Origin: Roseibium aggregatum
Lineage (GTDB): Bacteria; Pseudomonadota; Alphaproteobacteria; Rhizobiales; Stappiaceae
Reading direction: 5' to 3'
DNA length: 64,000 nucleotides
Assembly (NCBI RefSeq): GCF_017309185.1
Contig: NZ_JAEKJZ010000001.1
Span: forward strand, 434,001 to 498,000
Part shown: positions 54,912 through 64,000 of the stretch, piece after piece
Numbering within the stretch: position 1 is the first letter of the stretch
Layout: each line of letters opens with the position of its first letter
The notes under the pieces: model-generated
What the model saw: only the letters and a program-made list of their open reading frames with translations
Database searches by the model: none
Told to the model about the DNA's origin: nothing
Program-made: the position numbers and the translations under genes

Positions 54912-55283
54912 TCAGTGAGATCCAGGATAAACTTTGCAAGAATCGAAGTTTAGATCAATGCCTCGAGAGTGTTCATCGATATTGTTAGCTTCAAAGGCGT
55001 GGAAAATGATTTCACCAGGAAAAACGTATCCTTCTGGTGTTTGGATTCCTGCAGGACAGAAAATACGTATTGTTCCTTGCTTGGACGGTATCGTCACTTC
55101 ATTCTCATCAATCATTGAGGTATGAGTTCTCATGCAGAACCTGTTATTCGCATTTACGTAATATTCAACGAACTCGATGGAAACATCTTCCTGAACGCAG
55201 TCCCTTAAATCTGCTGCATGAATATTTTGAGATTTAACCATTGCGGCGAAAAGAAGAACTAAAAAGATGAGAATTTTCAACAT
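54912..55283 (-). CDS. Hypothetical exported four-Cys protein in AT-rich DNA
   Basis: 123 residues with a clear signal peptide (MLKILIFLVLLFAAMVKSQN, cleaved near HAA-DL). The mature ~100 residues contain Cys at 29, 50, 76 and 116, fit for two disulfides, and a beta-rich composition. No family recognised. AT-rich like its convergent partner, so both probably arrived together. Confidence 0.6.
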   Translation of the reverse strand: MLKILIFLVLLFAAMVKSQNIHAADLRDCVQEDVSIEFVEYYVNANNRFCMRTHTSMIDENEVTIPSKQGTIRIFCPAGIQTPEGYVFPGEIIFHAFEANNIDEHSRGIDLNFDSCKVYPGSH

Positions 55284-55501
55284 TATAATCTCCGAAAATA
55301 TGTTCCAATCATGATATTTAAGCTGATTTTAGAATAAAATAGCTAAACTGAAACAGAAGTGCAACTTTTAATAGATAATAGTTTGGAGGCATTTTCTGGT
55401 AATTAATCGTCACTGGCCAAGCTGAGGGATACTATCGGGGTGGTTCTTTCTAGAGCTGACCCAACAGCCTGCCATCGCAAGATCGGCAAGGCTGCCGATG
55501 T

Positions 55502-55537
55502 GAAAAAAAGGGGGCGGCCGGGTGGACGAGCCGCCCC
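55502..55537 (-). terminator. Rho-independent terminator of the aldehyde dehydrogenase gene
   Basis: On the minus strand GGGGCGGC, an 11-nt loop, GCCGCCCC, then C and seven T. It lies 22 bp after the dehydrogenase stop. Confidence 0.9.
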
Positions 55538-55558
55538 GAAATGGGTTCTTCCGATCGG

Positions 55559-57079
<1,521 letters not shown>

Positions 57080-57179
57080 GATTTTTCCTCCAATGACCTG
57101 GTCCTCCGCCAGGCACTGGAGGAAAATGGCGAGAGGTCTCGGGGCTGTCAGCCCGGGGGCACGCGTTCACGCCGGCGCA

Positions 57180-57199
57180 CTGTCTCAGTATTGAGACAG
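57180..57199. promoter_or_regulatory. Palindromic operator upstream of the aldehyde dehydrogenase
   Basis: CTGTCTCA-GTAT-TGAGACAG is a perfect 8-bp inverted repeat, one base past the regulator's stop and 101-120 bp upstream of the dehydrogenase ATG. It is the most likely binding site of the adjacent Fis-type regulator. Confidence 0.6.
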
Positions 57200-57200
57200 G

Positions 57201-58157
57201 TCAGGAGGTCTTTTCGCCGATGCCGAGCCTCTTCATGCGCCGGTAAAGCGTTGCCCGCCCGACGCCGAGAGCTCTCGCGGCTTCCGAGACATTGCCGCCC
57301 GCGCGGGTGAGGGCGCGCACGACGGCGGCCCGTTCGGCGGTCCTCAAGCCGCCTGCCTCGTCGTTCCGGCCAAGGAGGTCGGTTGCGGGACGCGGCGAAA
57401 GCGGACCGGCAATCCCGAGACCAAAAGCCTTGCGCGCGCCACGGGTCGCCCCGACGACGATATCGTTGCAGTCGACGGCAAGCAGCATCGTCGTGTCCGA
57501 GGCGTCGGTGCCGGCACAGACGATCCGGTCCCGGGCGAAGGCTGCGCGGAACGCCTCGGCTTCGATCTGGCGTGCCATCTGAGCCACCATCGCGGCGATC
57601 AGCCGGTTGAAGGCTTCGGTCTGGTCCGATCTGGCGGAGGATACGTCGAGGGCGCCCGCAAGCCGGCCATCCGGGCCGAAGATGGGCGCATCCATGCAGC
57701 TCATGCCGGCGTTGCGTGCCAGGAAATGCTCGTTCTGATGAACGATGATAGGACGTTCCTCGGCCACGCAGGTGCCGACGCCGTTGGTTCCGACGGCCGC
57801 TTCGCTCCAGTCGGTTCCCGTCGACAGGCCCCATTCCCGGAAAACTGTTTCATCGGCGGGTCCGCAGCGCTGGTCGAGAATGACCCCTTCGGCATCCGTG
57901 AGAAGCACGGTGCAGCCGGACTGACCGACCAGGCCGAAAAGCTGGTCCAGTTTCGGTGCCGCGATCCGGGAAAGGGCGCCTGTCCGGTCGAGGCGTTGCC
58001 GCAACTGGCTGTCGCCGATCCGCTCTGGACCATGGCCCTCTCCGGGATGAAGCCCGTGCTTGTCCATCGAGCGCCGCCACGATGCCGCGATCCGGGAAAC
58101 GGCCGGCGCCGACCCCGATTGCACGGTCTGAAAGACGGTATCCACGTGATTTTTCAT
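57201..58157 (-). CDS. GAF-Fis transcriptional regulator lacking the AAA+ domain (AcoR-like)
   Basis: 318 residues from the ATG at 58157. A GAF-type sensor region (about 65-200; TDWSEAAVGTNGVGTCVAEE, then FLARNAGMSCMDAPIFGPDG) is the AcoR-family sensor. A Fis-type HTH (about 275-314; RAGGNVSEAARALGVGRATL) ends the protein. The central sigma-54-activating ATPase of true AcoR is absent (no GAFTGA, no Walker A). It is therefore a compact regulator, probably of the downstream aldehyde dehydrogenase gene. Confidence 0.88.
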   Translation of the reverse strand: MKNHVDTVFQTVQSGSAPAVSRIAASWRRSMDKHGLHPGEGHGPERIGDSQLRQRLDRTGALSRIAAPKLDQLFGLVGQSGCTVLLTDAEGVILDQRCGPADETVFREWGLSTGTDWSEAAVGTNGVGTCVAEERPIIVHQNEHFLARNAGMSCMDAPIFGPDGRLAGALDVSSARSDQTEAFNRLIAAMVAQMARQIEAEAFRAAFARDRIVCAGTDASDTTMLLAVDCNDIVVGATRGARKAFGLGIAGPLSPRPATDLLGRNDEAGGLRTAERAAVVRALTRAGGNVSEAARALGVGRATLYRRMKRLGIGEKTS

Positions 58158-58341
58158 TTTGCGATCATGAACCTTCGGCAGGCTTGCAGGACAAGTGGCT
58201 GGCAGCCGTCGATCCGTTCCTCCCATGAACGCTGCGTAAGGCGGTGAAGGATGACGGCATTTGCGGAAGAATTCAAGCTTCGGCATGCAGGCGTCGCGGC
58301 AAGACCGGATGTAGCAGCCACGGCGGAGCGCGGGCGTGCAT

Positions 58342-58378
58342 ACAAAAACCCCGTCTCCTTTTCTGGGAAACGGGGTTG
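58342..58378 (-). terminator. Rho-independent terminator after ccrM
   Basis: On the minus strand AACCCCGT pairs with ACGGGGTT around a 15-nt loop and is followed by TTTTTG. It lies about 50 bp after the ccrM stop, just upstream of the AcoR-like gene. Confidence 0.8.
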
Positions 58379-58425
58379 AAGGGTCATTCGCGGGGAAAGC
58401 GAAGGTCGCCCTTTTTGTGACCTGC

Positions 58426-59574
<1,149 letters not shown>

Positions 59575-59615
59575 TTACCTCACGCAATTTCGAGTGTCAT
59601 GGTTACCGGTTTTGG

Positions 59616-59659
59616 TAAATCAGCGGTTAAGCGATGAAAACAAAAATTCTTATTGAATC
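59616..59659 (-). promoter_or_regulatory. Probable ccrM control region: CtrA-like site and GANTC site
   Basis: TAAA-TCAGCGG-TTAA (59616-59630) matches seven of eight fixed bases of the CtrA consensus, 51 bp upstream of the ATG, and GAATC (59655-59659) is a CcrM target 90 bp upstream. Both elements occur in known ccrM promoters (Caulobacter). Confidence 0.45.
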
Positions 59660-59696
59660 AAGGCTTTGTTTACAATCGTAAAAGCTGAATGAGAGG

Positions 59697-60383
59697 TTAA
59701 TGCGCCGGTCCCGCCGAAAAGGCCAGAATTCTGCTGATTTCGTTGAGATTGCGACCGGACGTTGTCTTCCATTCGTTAAAGCTTTGCTGGATTGCGGTTA
59801 GATTTTTTTTCGAAAGACGGTCGTTGTCGATCACGTTTTCGCGGACCAGGGCGTTAACCACATCGCCGGAGAGGATGAAGCTTTCCTTGCCCATGTACCG
59901 GAGCGCGATTTGGCCGGTGTTGCCGCCGAGGCGGCTGCCGCGCTTCTTCAGGAGCTCCATCAGGCCGACCTGGTCGGTGACGGGATAGCGGGCGAAGAAC
60001 CTGGCCGCGCTGCCGTGTTCCGTGGCGAGATCCTTGAGAAAGAGTGCGTTTTCCTGAACGGACTTGATTTTTGCGGCGTTGCGGACGATGCGCTTGTCCT
60101 TGAGAAGCTGTTCGTAGGCCTCGTCGGGCAAAAAGGCGAGCCGAGCCACGTCGAAGCCCTGAAAGGCCTGTTCGAACCCCGGCCACTTCGCCTCGATTAC
60201 CTTCCAGCTGAAGCCGGCGCGAAAAACGCATTTCGTGAACATGGAGAGCCAGCGGTCGTCGCCGATGTTCTCAAGTTCGGCTTCCGGTTTGGGCGCAGCG
60301 TGTTCGGCAAGCAGCGCGGCAAGTTTCTCCGCGCCGCCTTTTCGCTCCGCCGCGAGGGCTTCAACGTCTTCGAAGGATCTCAT
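59697..60383 (-). CDS. DNA-3-methyladenine glycosylase I-like protein (short, Tag family)
   Basis: 228 residues from the ATG at 60383. WLSMFTKCVFRAGFSWKVIEAKWPGF, IVRNAAKIKSVQENA and LKKRGSRLGGNTGQIALRYMG align with the Tag fold. It lacks the N-terminal Cys/His zinc ligands of E. coli Tag, so it is a divergent member; repair of alkylated adenine is inferred. A start at 60413 would add ten residues. Confidence 0.75.
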   Translation of the reverse strand: MRSFEDVEALAAERKGGAEKLAALLAEHAAPKPEAELENIGDDRWLSMFTKCVFRAGFSWKVIEAKWPGFEQAFQGFDVARLAFLPDEAYEQLLKDKRIVRNAAKIKSVQENALFLKDLATEHGSAARFFARYPVTDQVGLMELLKKRGSRLGGNTGQIALRYMGKESFILSGDVVNALVRENVIDNDRLSKKNLTAIQQSFNEWKTTSGRNLNEISRILAFSAGPAH

Positions 60384-60603
60384 GATGGGCTCCGCGCGGT
60401 TCGATTTGGTCACGCGATCTATACCATCCCATCCCGGGAAAGCGCGACAGCGCAGGTTTTGGGCTGGTGGCCGTTTCAGTCTCGGGAGCGGTTTGATCCC
60501 TTTGGCGGAAGGAGAAGCGTGAGCTCAAGGTCTGTGAAAAATTTTTGCCGCGCCGAAAAATCGTTCAAAAACCTTCGGTAGATCTGTTGACGCGCGAAAG
60601 ACT

Positions 60604-60618
60604 TGGCACGACCTTGGC
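60604..60618 (+). promoter_or_regulatory. Sigma-54-like promoter of amn
   Basis: TGGCACG-ACCT-TGGC has the invariant GG-N10-GC spacing and matches the sigma-54 consensus TGGCACG-N4-TTGC at all but one fixed position. It lies 36-51 bp before the amn ATG. Confidence 0.45.
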
Positions 60619-60654
60619 CGGTAACAATAAACAACAACAATCAGGAGACGTTTC

Positions 60655-62166
60655 ATGAGCACATCCGGCAGCAGCAATCTCGAACGCCCCGCTCGCCGCA
60701 TACGGTTCGCACCGTCCCACCCGCTTGAGGTGTTCACGGACGCGGCGAAGGCGGTCGAGCGTCTTGTCGGGATATTCGAAGCCAACACGGCCTTCCTGCG
60801 GGCGCGCTTTCAGGACCTCCTGGACGGCAAGGAGATCCAGGGGCGGGTGCGGGCCTTCTATCCCCAGATCCGGATCGTGACGGACAGCCACGTCCGTCTC
60901 GACAGCCGCTTGTCCTACGGCTTCGTGTCGGGCCCCGGAACCCATGCATCGACGGTCACCCGCCCGGATCTGTTCCGGAATTACCTCGAGACCCAGTTGT
61001 CGCTCTTGATGAAAAATCACGAGGTTCCGGTTCTTATCGGCGACAGCGACATGCCGATCCCGCTGCATTTCGCCTTTTACGACGGCGCTCATGTGGAAGG
61101 TGGGGCTGCGGCGGCCAACCTCGAGGCGCCGCTCGCCGACATCTTCGATCTGCCCGACCTGACCGTCATGGACGACTCCATCGCCAACGGCACCTATGAG
61201 CCGAGCGACGGCGTGATGCCGCTGGCCTCCTTCACGGCGCCCAGGGTCGATTACTCCCTGCACCGGCTGCAGCATTACACCGCGACCAGGGCCGAGCATT
61301 TCCAGAACTACGTCCTGTTCACCAACTATCAGTTCTACATCGACGAGTTCTGCCGCATGGCCCAGGACGTGCTCGACGATCCGGAGGCGGGCTACGAGGC
61401 ATTCGTCGAGCCGGGAAATCTGGTGACGAAGGCAGGCGAAACCGCCCCGTCGACCGGGGTCCGGCCGGACAAGCTGCCGCAAATGCCCGCCTATCATCTC
61501 AAGCGGGCCGACGGCAGCGGGATTACCATGGTCAACATCGGTGTCGGCCCGTCGAATGCGAAAACCATCACCGATCATATCGCCGTGCTCCGGCCTCATG
61601 TCTGGCTGATGCTCGGCCACTGCGCGGGCCTCAGGAACAGCCAGACGCTGGGCGACTACGTCCTCGCCCATGGCTATGTGCGCGAGGACAATGTGCTCGA
61701 CCAGGACCTGCCGATCTGGGTGCCGATCCCGCCCCTGGCCGAGGTTCAGGTGGCCCTGGAAGATGCGGTCGCGGAAATAACCGGCATCGACGGCTACGAA
61801 CTCAAGAGGCTCATGCGCACGGGCACGGTCGTCTCGCTCGACAACAGAAACTGGGAACTCTGGAACCAGCCGGAACTGGTCAAGAGGTTTTCCCAGTCGC
61901 GGGCGATCGCGCTCGACATGGAATCGGCCACGATTGCGGCCAACGGATTCCGGTTTCGCGTGCCTTACGGAACGCTCCTGTGCATTTCGGACAAGCCGCT
62001 ACACGGTGAACTGAAACTTCCCGGCATGGCGACGGATTTCTACAGGCGCCAGGTCAGCCAGCACCTCAAGATCGGCATCCGTGCTCTTGAGCAGATGCGC
62101 AACATGACAGCCGAGCGGTTGCACTCCCGCAAGCTCAGGAGCTTCGCGGAAACCGCGTTCCAGTGA
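60655..62166 (+). CDS. amn: AMP nucleosidase
   Basis: Hydrolyses AMP to adenine and ribose 5-phosphate. The 503 residues carry the N-terminal AMN domain (FLRARFQDLLDG, DSRLSYGFVSGPG) and the C-terminal nucleoside-phosphorylase-like domain (MVNIGVGPSNAKTITDH, LDMESATIAANGF). ATG at 60655 after AGGAGA. Flanked by a strong terminator. Confidence 0.95.
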   Translation: MSTSGSSNLERPARRIRFAPSHPLEVFTDAAKAVERLVGIFEANTAFLRARFQDLLDGKEIQGRVRAFYPQIRIVTDSHVRLDSRLSYGFVSGPGTHASTVTRPDLFRNYLETQLSLLMKNHEVPVLIGDSDMPIPLHFAFYDGAHVEGGAAAANLEAPLADIFDLPDLTVMDDSIANGTYEPSDGVMPLASFTAPRVDYSLHRLQHYTATRAEHFQNYVLFTNYQFYIDEFCRMAQDVLDDPEAGYEAFVEPGNLVTKAGETAPSTGVRPDKLPQMPAYHLKRADGSGITMVNIGVGPSNAKTITDHIAVLRPHVWLMLGHCAGLRNSQTLGDYVLAHGYVREDNVLDQDLPIWVPIPPLAEVQVALEDAVAEITGIDGYELKRLMRTGTVVSLDNRNWELWNQPELVKRFSQSRAIALDMESATIAANGFRFRVPYGTLLCISDKPLHGELKLPGMATDFYRRQVSQHLKIGIRALEQMRNMTAERLHSRKLRSFAETAFQ

Positions 62167-62200
62167 AACCCGGAAGCACCTTGGCTGCTGTTGGCAACAT

Positions 62201-62226
62201 AAAACGGCGCTTATTTGCGCCGGTTT
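62201..62226 (+). terminator. Terminator after amn
   Basis: CGGCGC-TTATTT-GCGCCG with flanking A and T (AAAACGGCGC / GCGCCGGTTT), about 35 bp after the amn stop. Confidence 0.7.
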
Positions 62227-62393
62227 GTGGCTGCTGACAAATCTTCCGCGCCGAAGGCGATCGGTACTCAAGTTCCTTCAGACAGGTACGGGAGTTGATG
62301 CTCGCTTTGCTCGCGCTTGTTCGCTGATTTTCGGCTCACGCGATTCCGCTTCATGGCGCGCTGGCCGGCATGACGGTCCGAGGGGTACTCAGC

Positions 62394-62422
62394 AAAAAAC
62401 CGGCGCCTTTCGGCACCGGTTT
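62394..62422 (-). terminator. Terminator after bfr
   Basis: On the minus strand AAACCGGTGCC-GAAA-GGCGCCGGTTTTTT, a GNRA-like tetraloop stem with six T, about 40 bp after the bfr stop. Confidence 0.85.
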
Positions 62423-62457
62423 AAAATTGCGTCGATGGGGCCTTGAGCCGTTTCCGG

Positions 62458-62943
62458 TTAGTCTGCTTCGTCGGCGGAGGCGGCGTTCAGGAGGCCGTAG
62501 CGCTCGACACCGATTTTATCCAGAAGCTCAAGCTGTGTTTCCAGGAAGTCGATGTGACCTTCCTCGTCGGAAAGAAGTTCCTCGAACAGCTGCATGGAGA
62601 CGTAGTCGCCTTCCTCGCGGCAGATCTCGCGGGATTTGGAATAGGACGTACGGGCGTCGTACTCGCCTGCGAGGTCGCTTTCCAGGACTTCCTTGATGTT
62701 CTGGCCAATGCGAAGAGGCGCGACCTTCTGCATGTTCGGAAGGCCTTCCAGGAAGATGATGCGGTCGGTGATCTTGTCCGCGTGCTGCATTTCCTCGATG
62801 GATTCCTCGCGCTCCTTCTTGGCGAGTTTCGCAAAGCCCCAGTCGGCCAGAAGGCGGTAATGCAGCCAGTACTGGTTGATCGCCCCCAGTTCCAGGAAGA
62901 GTGCCTCGTTCAGGCGCTCAATGACTTTCTCGTTGCCTTTCAT
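62458..62943 (-). CDS. bfr: Bacterioferritin
   Basis: A heme-containing iron-storage ferritin of 161 residues forming 24-mers. The ferroxidase ligands lie in [22 protein letters not shown] (first 20 residues shown in part), [23 protein letters not shown], and [25 protein letters not shown] is the conserved turn and the Met of [11 protein letters not shown] is near the heme ligand. The ATG at 62943 is 7 bases from GGAGAGG; ATG 62949 is too close to it. An ICE motif lies upstream. Confidence 0.95.
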   Translation of the reverse strand: MKGNEKVIERLNEALFLELGAINQYWLHYRLLADWGFAKLAKKEREESIEEMQHADKITDRIIFLEGLPNMQKVAPLRIGQNIKEVLESDLAGEYDARTSYSKSREICREEGDYVSMQLFEELLSDEEGHIDFLETQLELLDKIGVERYGLLNAASADEAD

Positions 62944-62980
62944 GGCCATGCCTCTCCATTAGCATTTGGTAGGGTGCTAG

Positions 62981-62997
62981 TTTAGAATAATTCTAGA
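62981..62997. promoter_or_regulatory. Iron-control element (Irr-box-like) upstream of bfr
   Basis: TTTAGAA-TAA-TTCTAGA is nearly the ICE motif TTTAGAA-N3-TTCTAAA bound by Irr in alphaproteobacteria, 38-54 bp upstream of the bfr ATG. Irr represses bfr in iron-poor cells of rhizobia, so repression here is expected. Confidence 0.65.
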
Positions 62998-63075
62998 GAA
63001 TCTGTCCAGTGCAATTTCGAAAATTGTTCGGGAATTTCCGGCCGGTTTCCGCAGCGGCTGAAAAGGCGCTCTGAT

Positions 63076-63117
63076 TTGATTTGAATCAAACAATCAGGAC
63101 CATTATATTCATATATT
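63076..63117 (+). promoter_or_regulatory. FNR/FixK box and -10 element of the last gene
   Basis: TTGAT-TTGA-ATCAA (63076-63089) is an exact FNR/FixK consensus box. TATATT (63112-63117) is a good -10. The box centre lies about 41 bp upstream of the predicted start near 63124, the class II activator position. The gene's ATG is at 63152. Confidence 0.65.
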
Positions 63118-63151
63118 CGAAATAACAAATGTTATGAAACGGAGTATCTCG

Positions 63152-64000
63152 ATGCTGCTTTCAATGCCAAGGCTGGGCGACCGCTATTCGCCCCTCTACT
63201 TCCTGGCTGCTCTTGGAGCGGGTGGCCTGATGGTCTCCTTCTTCATGTACCTGATGTTCTGGGTGCCGCACGAGGGCAGGCCGGTTCCCGTCTTCGAAGA
63301 TATTTTCGCCGTGCTGCAGACCGGTTCGGTCCCGCTCAAGGCTGCGGTGATCATAGCCTGGGTGGGCATCGCCGTGTTCGCGTATCTGCATATCCGGCTC
63401 CTGATCTGGAACCTGGGCGAATTCGCCGCCTTCCGCAAAACGGACGCCTACTCGGACCTGGTCAAGAGCAATGCCGAAACCCAGCTTCTGGCGGTGCCTC
63501 TGACACTCGCCATGTCGGTCAACGGAGGTTTCATCCTCGGTCTTGTCTATGTTCCGGGACTGTGGTCGATCGTGGAATATCTGTTCCCGGCCGCTCTTGC
63601 CGCTTTTGCCCTGATCGGTTTTTACGCCTTCAGGCTTCTGGGGGATTTCTTCGGCCGGGTTCTGACCGGTGGTGGCTTCGATTGCCTGAAGAACAATTCC
63701 TTCGCGCAGCTTCTGCCTGCCTTCGCGCTTGCGATGGTTGGCGTCGGCCTGGCCGCGCCTGCCGCGATGAGTACGACCAAGGCGGTGGCGGCCAGCAGCT
63801 TGATCCTGTCGACATTCTTCATCGTTTCCGCCGTGGTGATGGGGACCGTCGCTCTCTTCCTGGGATTTCGGGCGATGCTCGAAAACGGCGCCAGCGCGGA
63901 AGCCGCCCCGACCCTCTGGGTGGCGATCCCGATCGTCACCGTTGTCTCCATCGCGCTGATGCGCCAGGGGCATGGAACCCATGTCCACCTGGACGTACAC
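63152..64000 (+). CDS. TsoY/TehA-like multi-pass membrane protein (3' end outside window)
   Basis: 283 codons are visible and the frame is still open at base 64000. Starts MLLSMPRLGDRYSPLYFLAALGAGGLMVSF cut here to its first part; the visible protein has about seven hydrophobic helices, including FFMYLMFWVPHEG, VIIAWVGIAVFAYLHIRLLIW and LILSTFFIVSAVVMGTVALF. It resembles the TsoY family (some members selenoproteins) within the TehA/SLAC1-type channels, as I recall; assignment is tentative. Driven by an FNR-type box, so probably expressed when oxygen is low. Confidence 0.55.
   Translation, partial: MLLSMPRLGDRYSPLYFLAALGAGGLMVSFFMYLMFWVPHEGRPVPVFEDIFAVLQTGSVPLKAAVIIAWVGIAVFAYLHIRLLIWNLGEFAAFRKTDAYSDLVKSNAETQLLAVPLTLAMSVNGGFILGLVYVPGLWSIVEYLFPAALAAFALIGFYAFRLLGDFFGRVLTGGGFDCLKNNSFAQLLPAFALAMVGVGLAAPAAMSTTKAVAASSLILSTFFIVSAVVMGTVALFLGFRAMLENGASAEAAPTLWVAIPIVTVVSIALMRQGHGTHVHLDVH

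Noticed and set aside
57080..57180. Sigma-54 promoter for the aldehyde dehydrogenase
   Set aside because: No GG-N10-GC with the right flanks on the minus strand; the closest has an 11-base spacer, and the adjacent regulator lacks the AAA+ domain.

Overview
The window is GC-rich chromosomal DNA of an alphaproteobacterium, most likely in the Hyphomicrobiales and close to the Stappiaceae (Roseibium/Labrenzia/Stappia). The case rests on gene content and order: an alphaproteobacterial coxBA-ctaB-coxF-ctaG-coxC-DUF983-surf1 cluster, DUF6101, DUF4170 and DUF2093 proteins, a pmbA/IMPase/DUF374/waaA/lpxK lipid A block, a CcrM-type methyltransferase with candidate CtrA control, and an Irr-type ICE motif before bacterioferritin. 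Nearly everything is core housekeeping. No transposase, integrase, rRNA, tRNA or CRISPR array was seen.

Layout. 0-10 kb: the end of an RluB-type pseudouridine synthase and rsmD (RNA modification), an MBL-fold protein, a small unknown gene with a candidate CtrA site, a patatin phospholipase, a GGDEF/EAL protein, a fluoroacetate-dehalogenase-like hydrolase and purD. 10-18 kb: ubiA, DUF6101, then pmbA through lpxK (envelope and LPS assembly). 18-24 kb: small genes, tldD (partner of pmbA), a HAD phosphatase, a Kef-type antiporter and an IalB-like protein. 24-31 kb: the aa3-type cytochrome oxidase operon with heme O synthase and assembly factors. 31-42 kb: peroxiredoxin, DsbD-like domain protein, yqgE, thrC, M16 protease, acetyltransferase, a 7TM GGDEF/EAL protein, lipid kinase, rnhA, thrB, and a broken 3' remnant of ispH. 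42-49 kb: a lipoprotein and the glycine cleavage operon behind a tandem glycine riboswitch, with an OsmC gene inside it. 49-64 kb: a solute-binding protein, a hemerythrin-like protein, tyrS with an attenuator-like leader, a papain-like protease, an AT-rich two-gene islet, aldehyde dehydrogenase with its likely regulator, ccrM, a Tag-like glycosylase, amn, bfr and a membrane protein cut by the window edge.

The most interesting signal is upstream of tyrS. A 21-codon reading frame carrying Phe-Val-Tyr-Phe-Tyr-Tyr is followed by mutually exclusive pairings that end in a strong terminator. This is the architecture of ribosome-mediated transcription attenuation, here apparently sensing tyrosine (or aromatic) charging, and probably on a leaderless mRNA. 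The second notable item is the truncated ispH next to thrB: the essential gene's conserved position is occupied by only its last ~65-75 codons. Other regulatory finds are a palindromic operator between an AAA+-less AcoR-like regulator and its aldehyde dehydrogenase, two FNR/FixK-type boxes, a sigma-54-like promoter before amn, and strong hairpins inside the cox operon.
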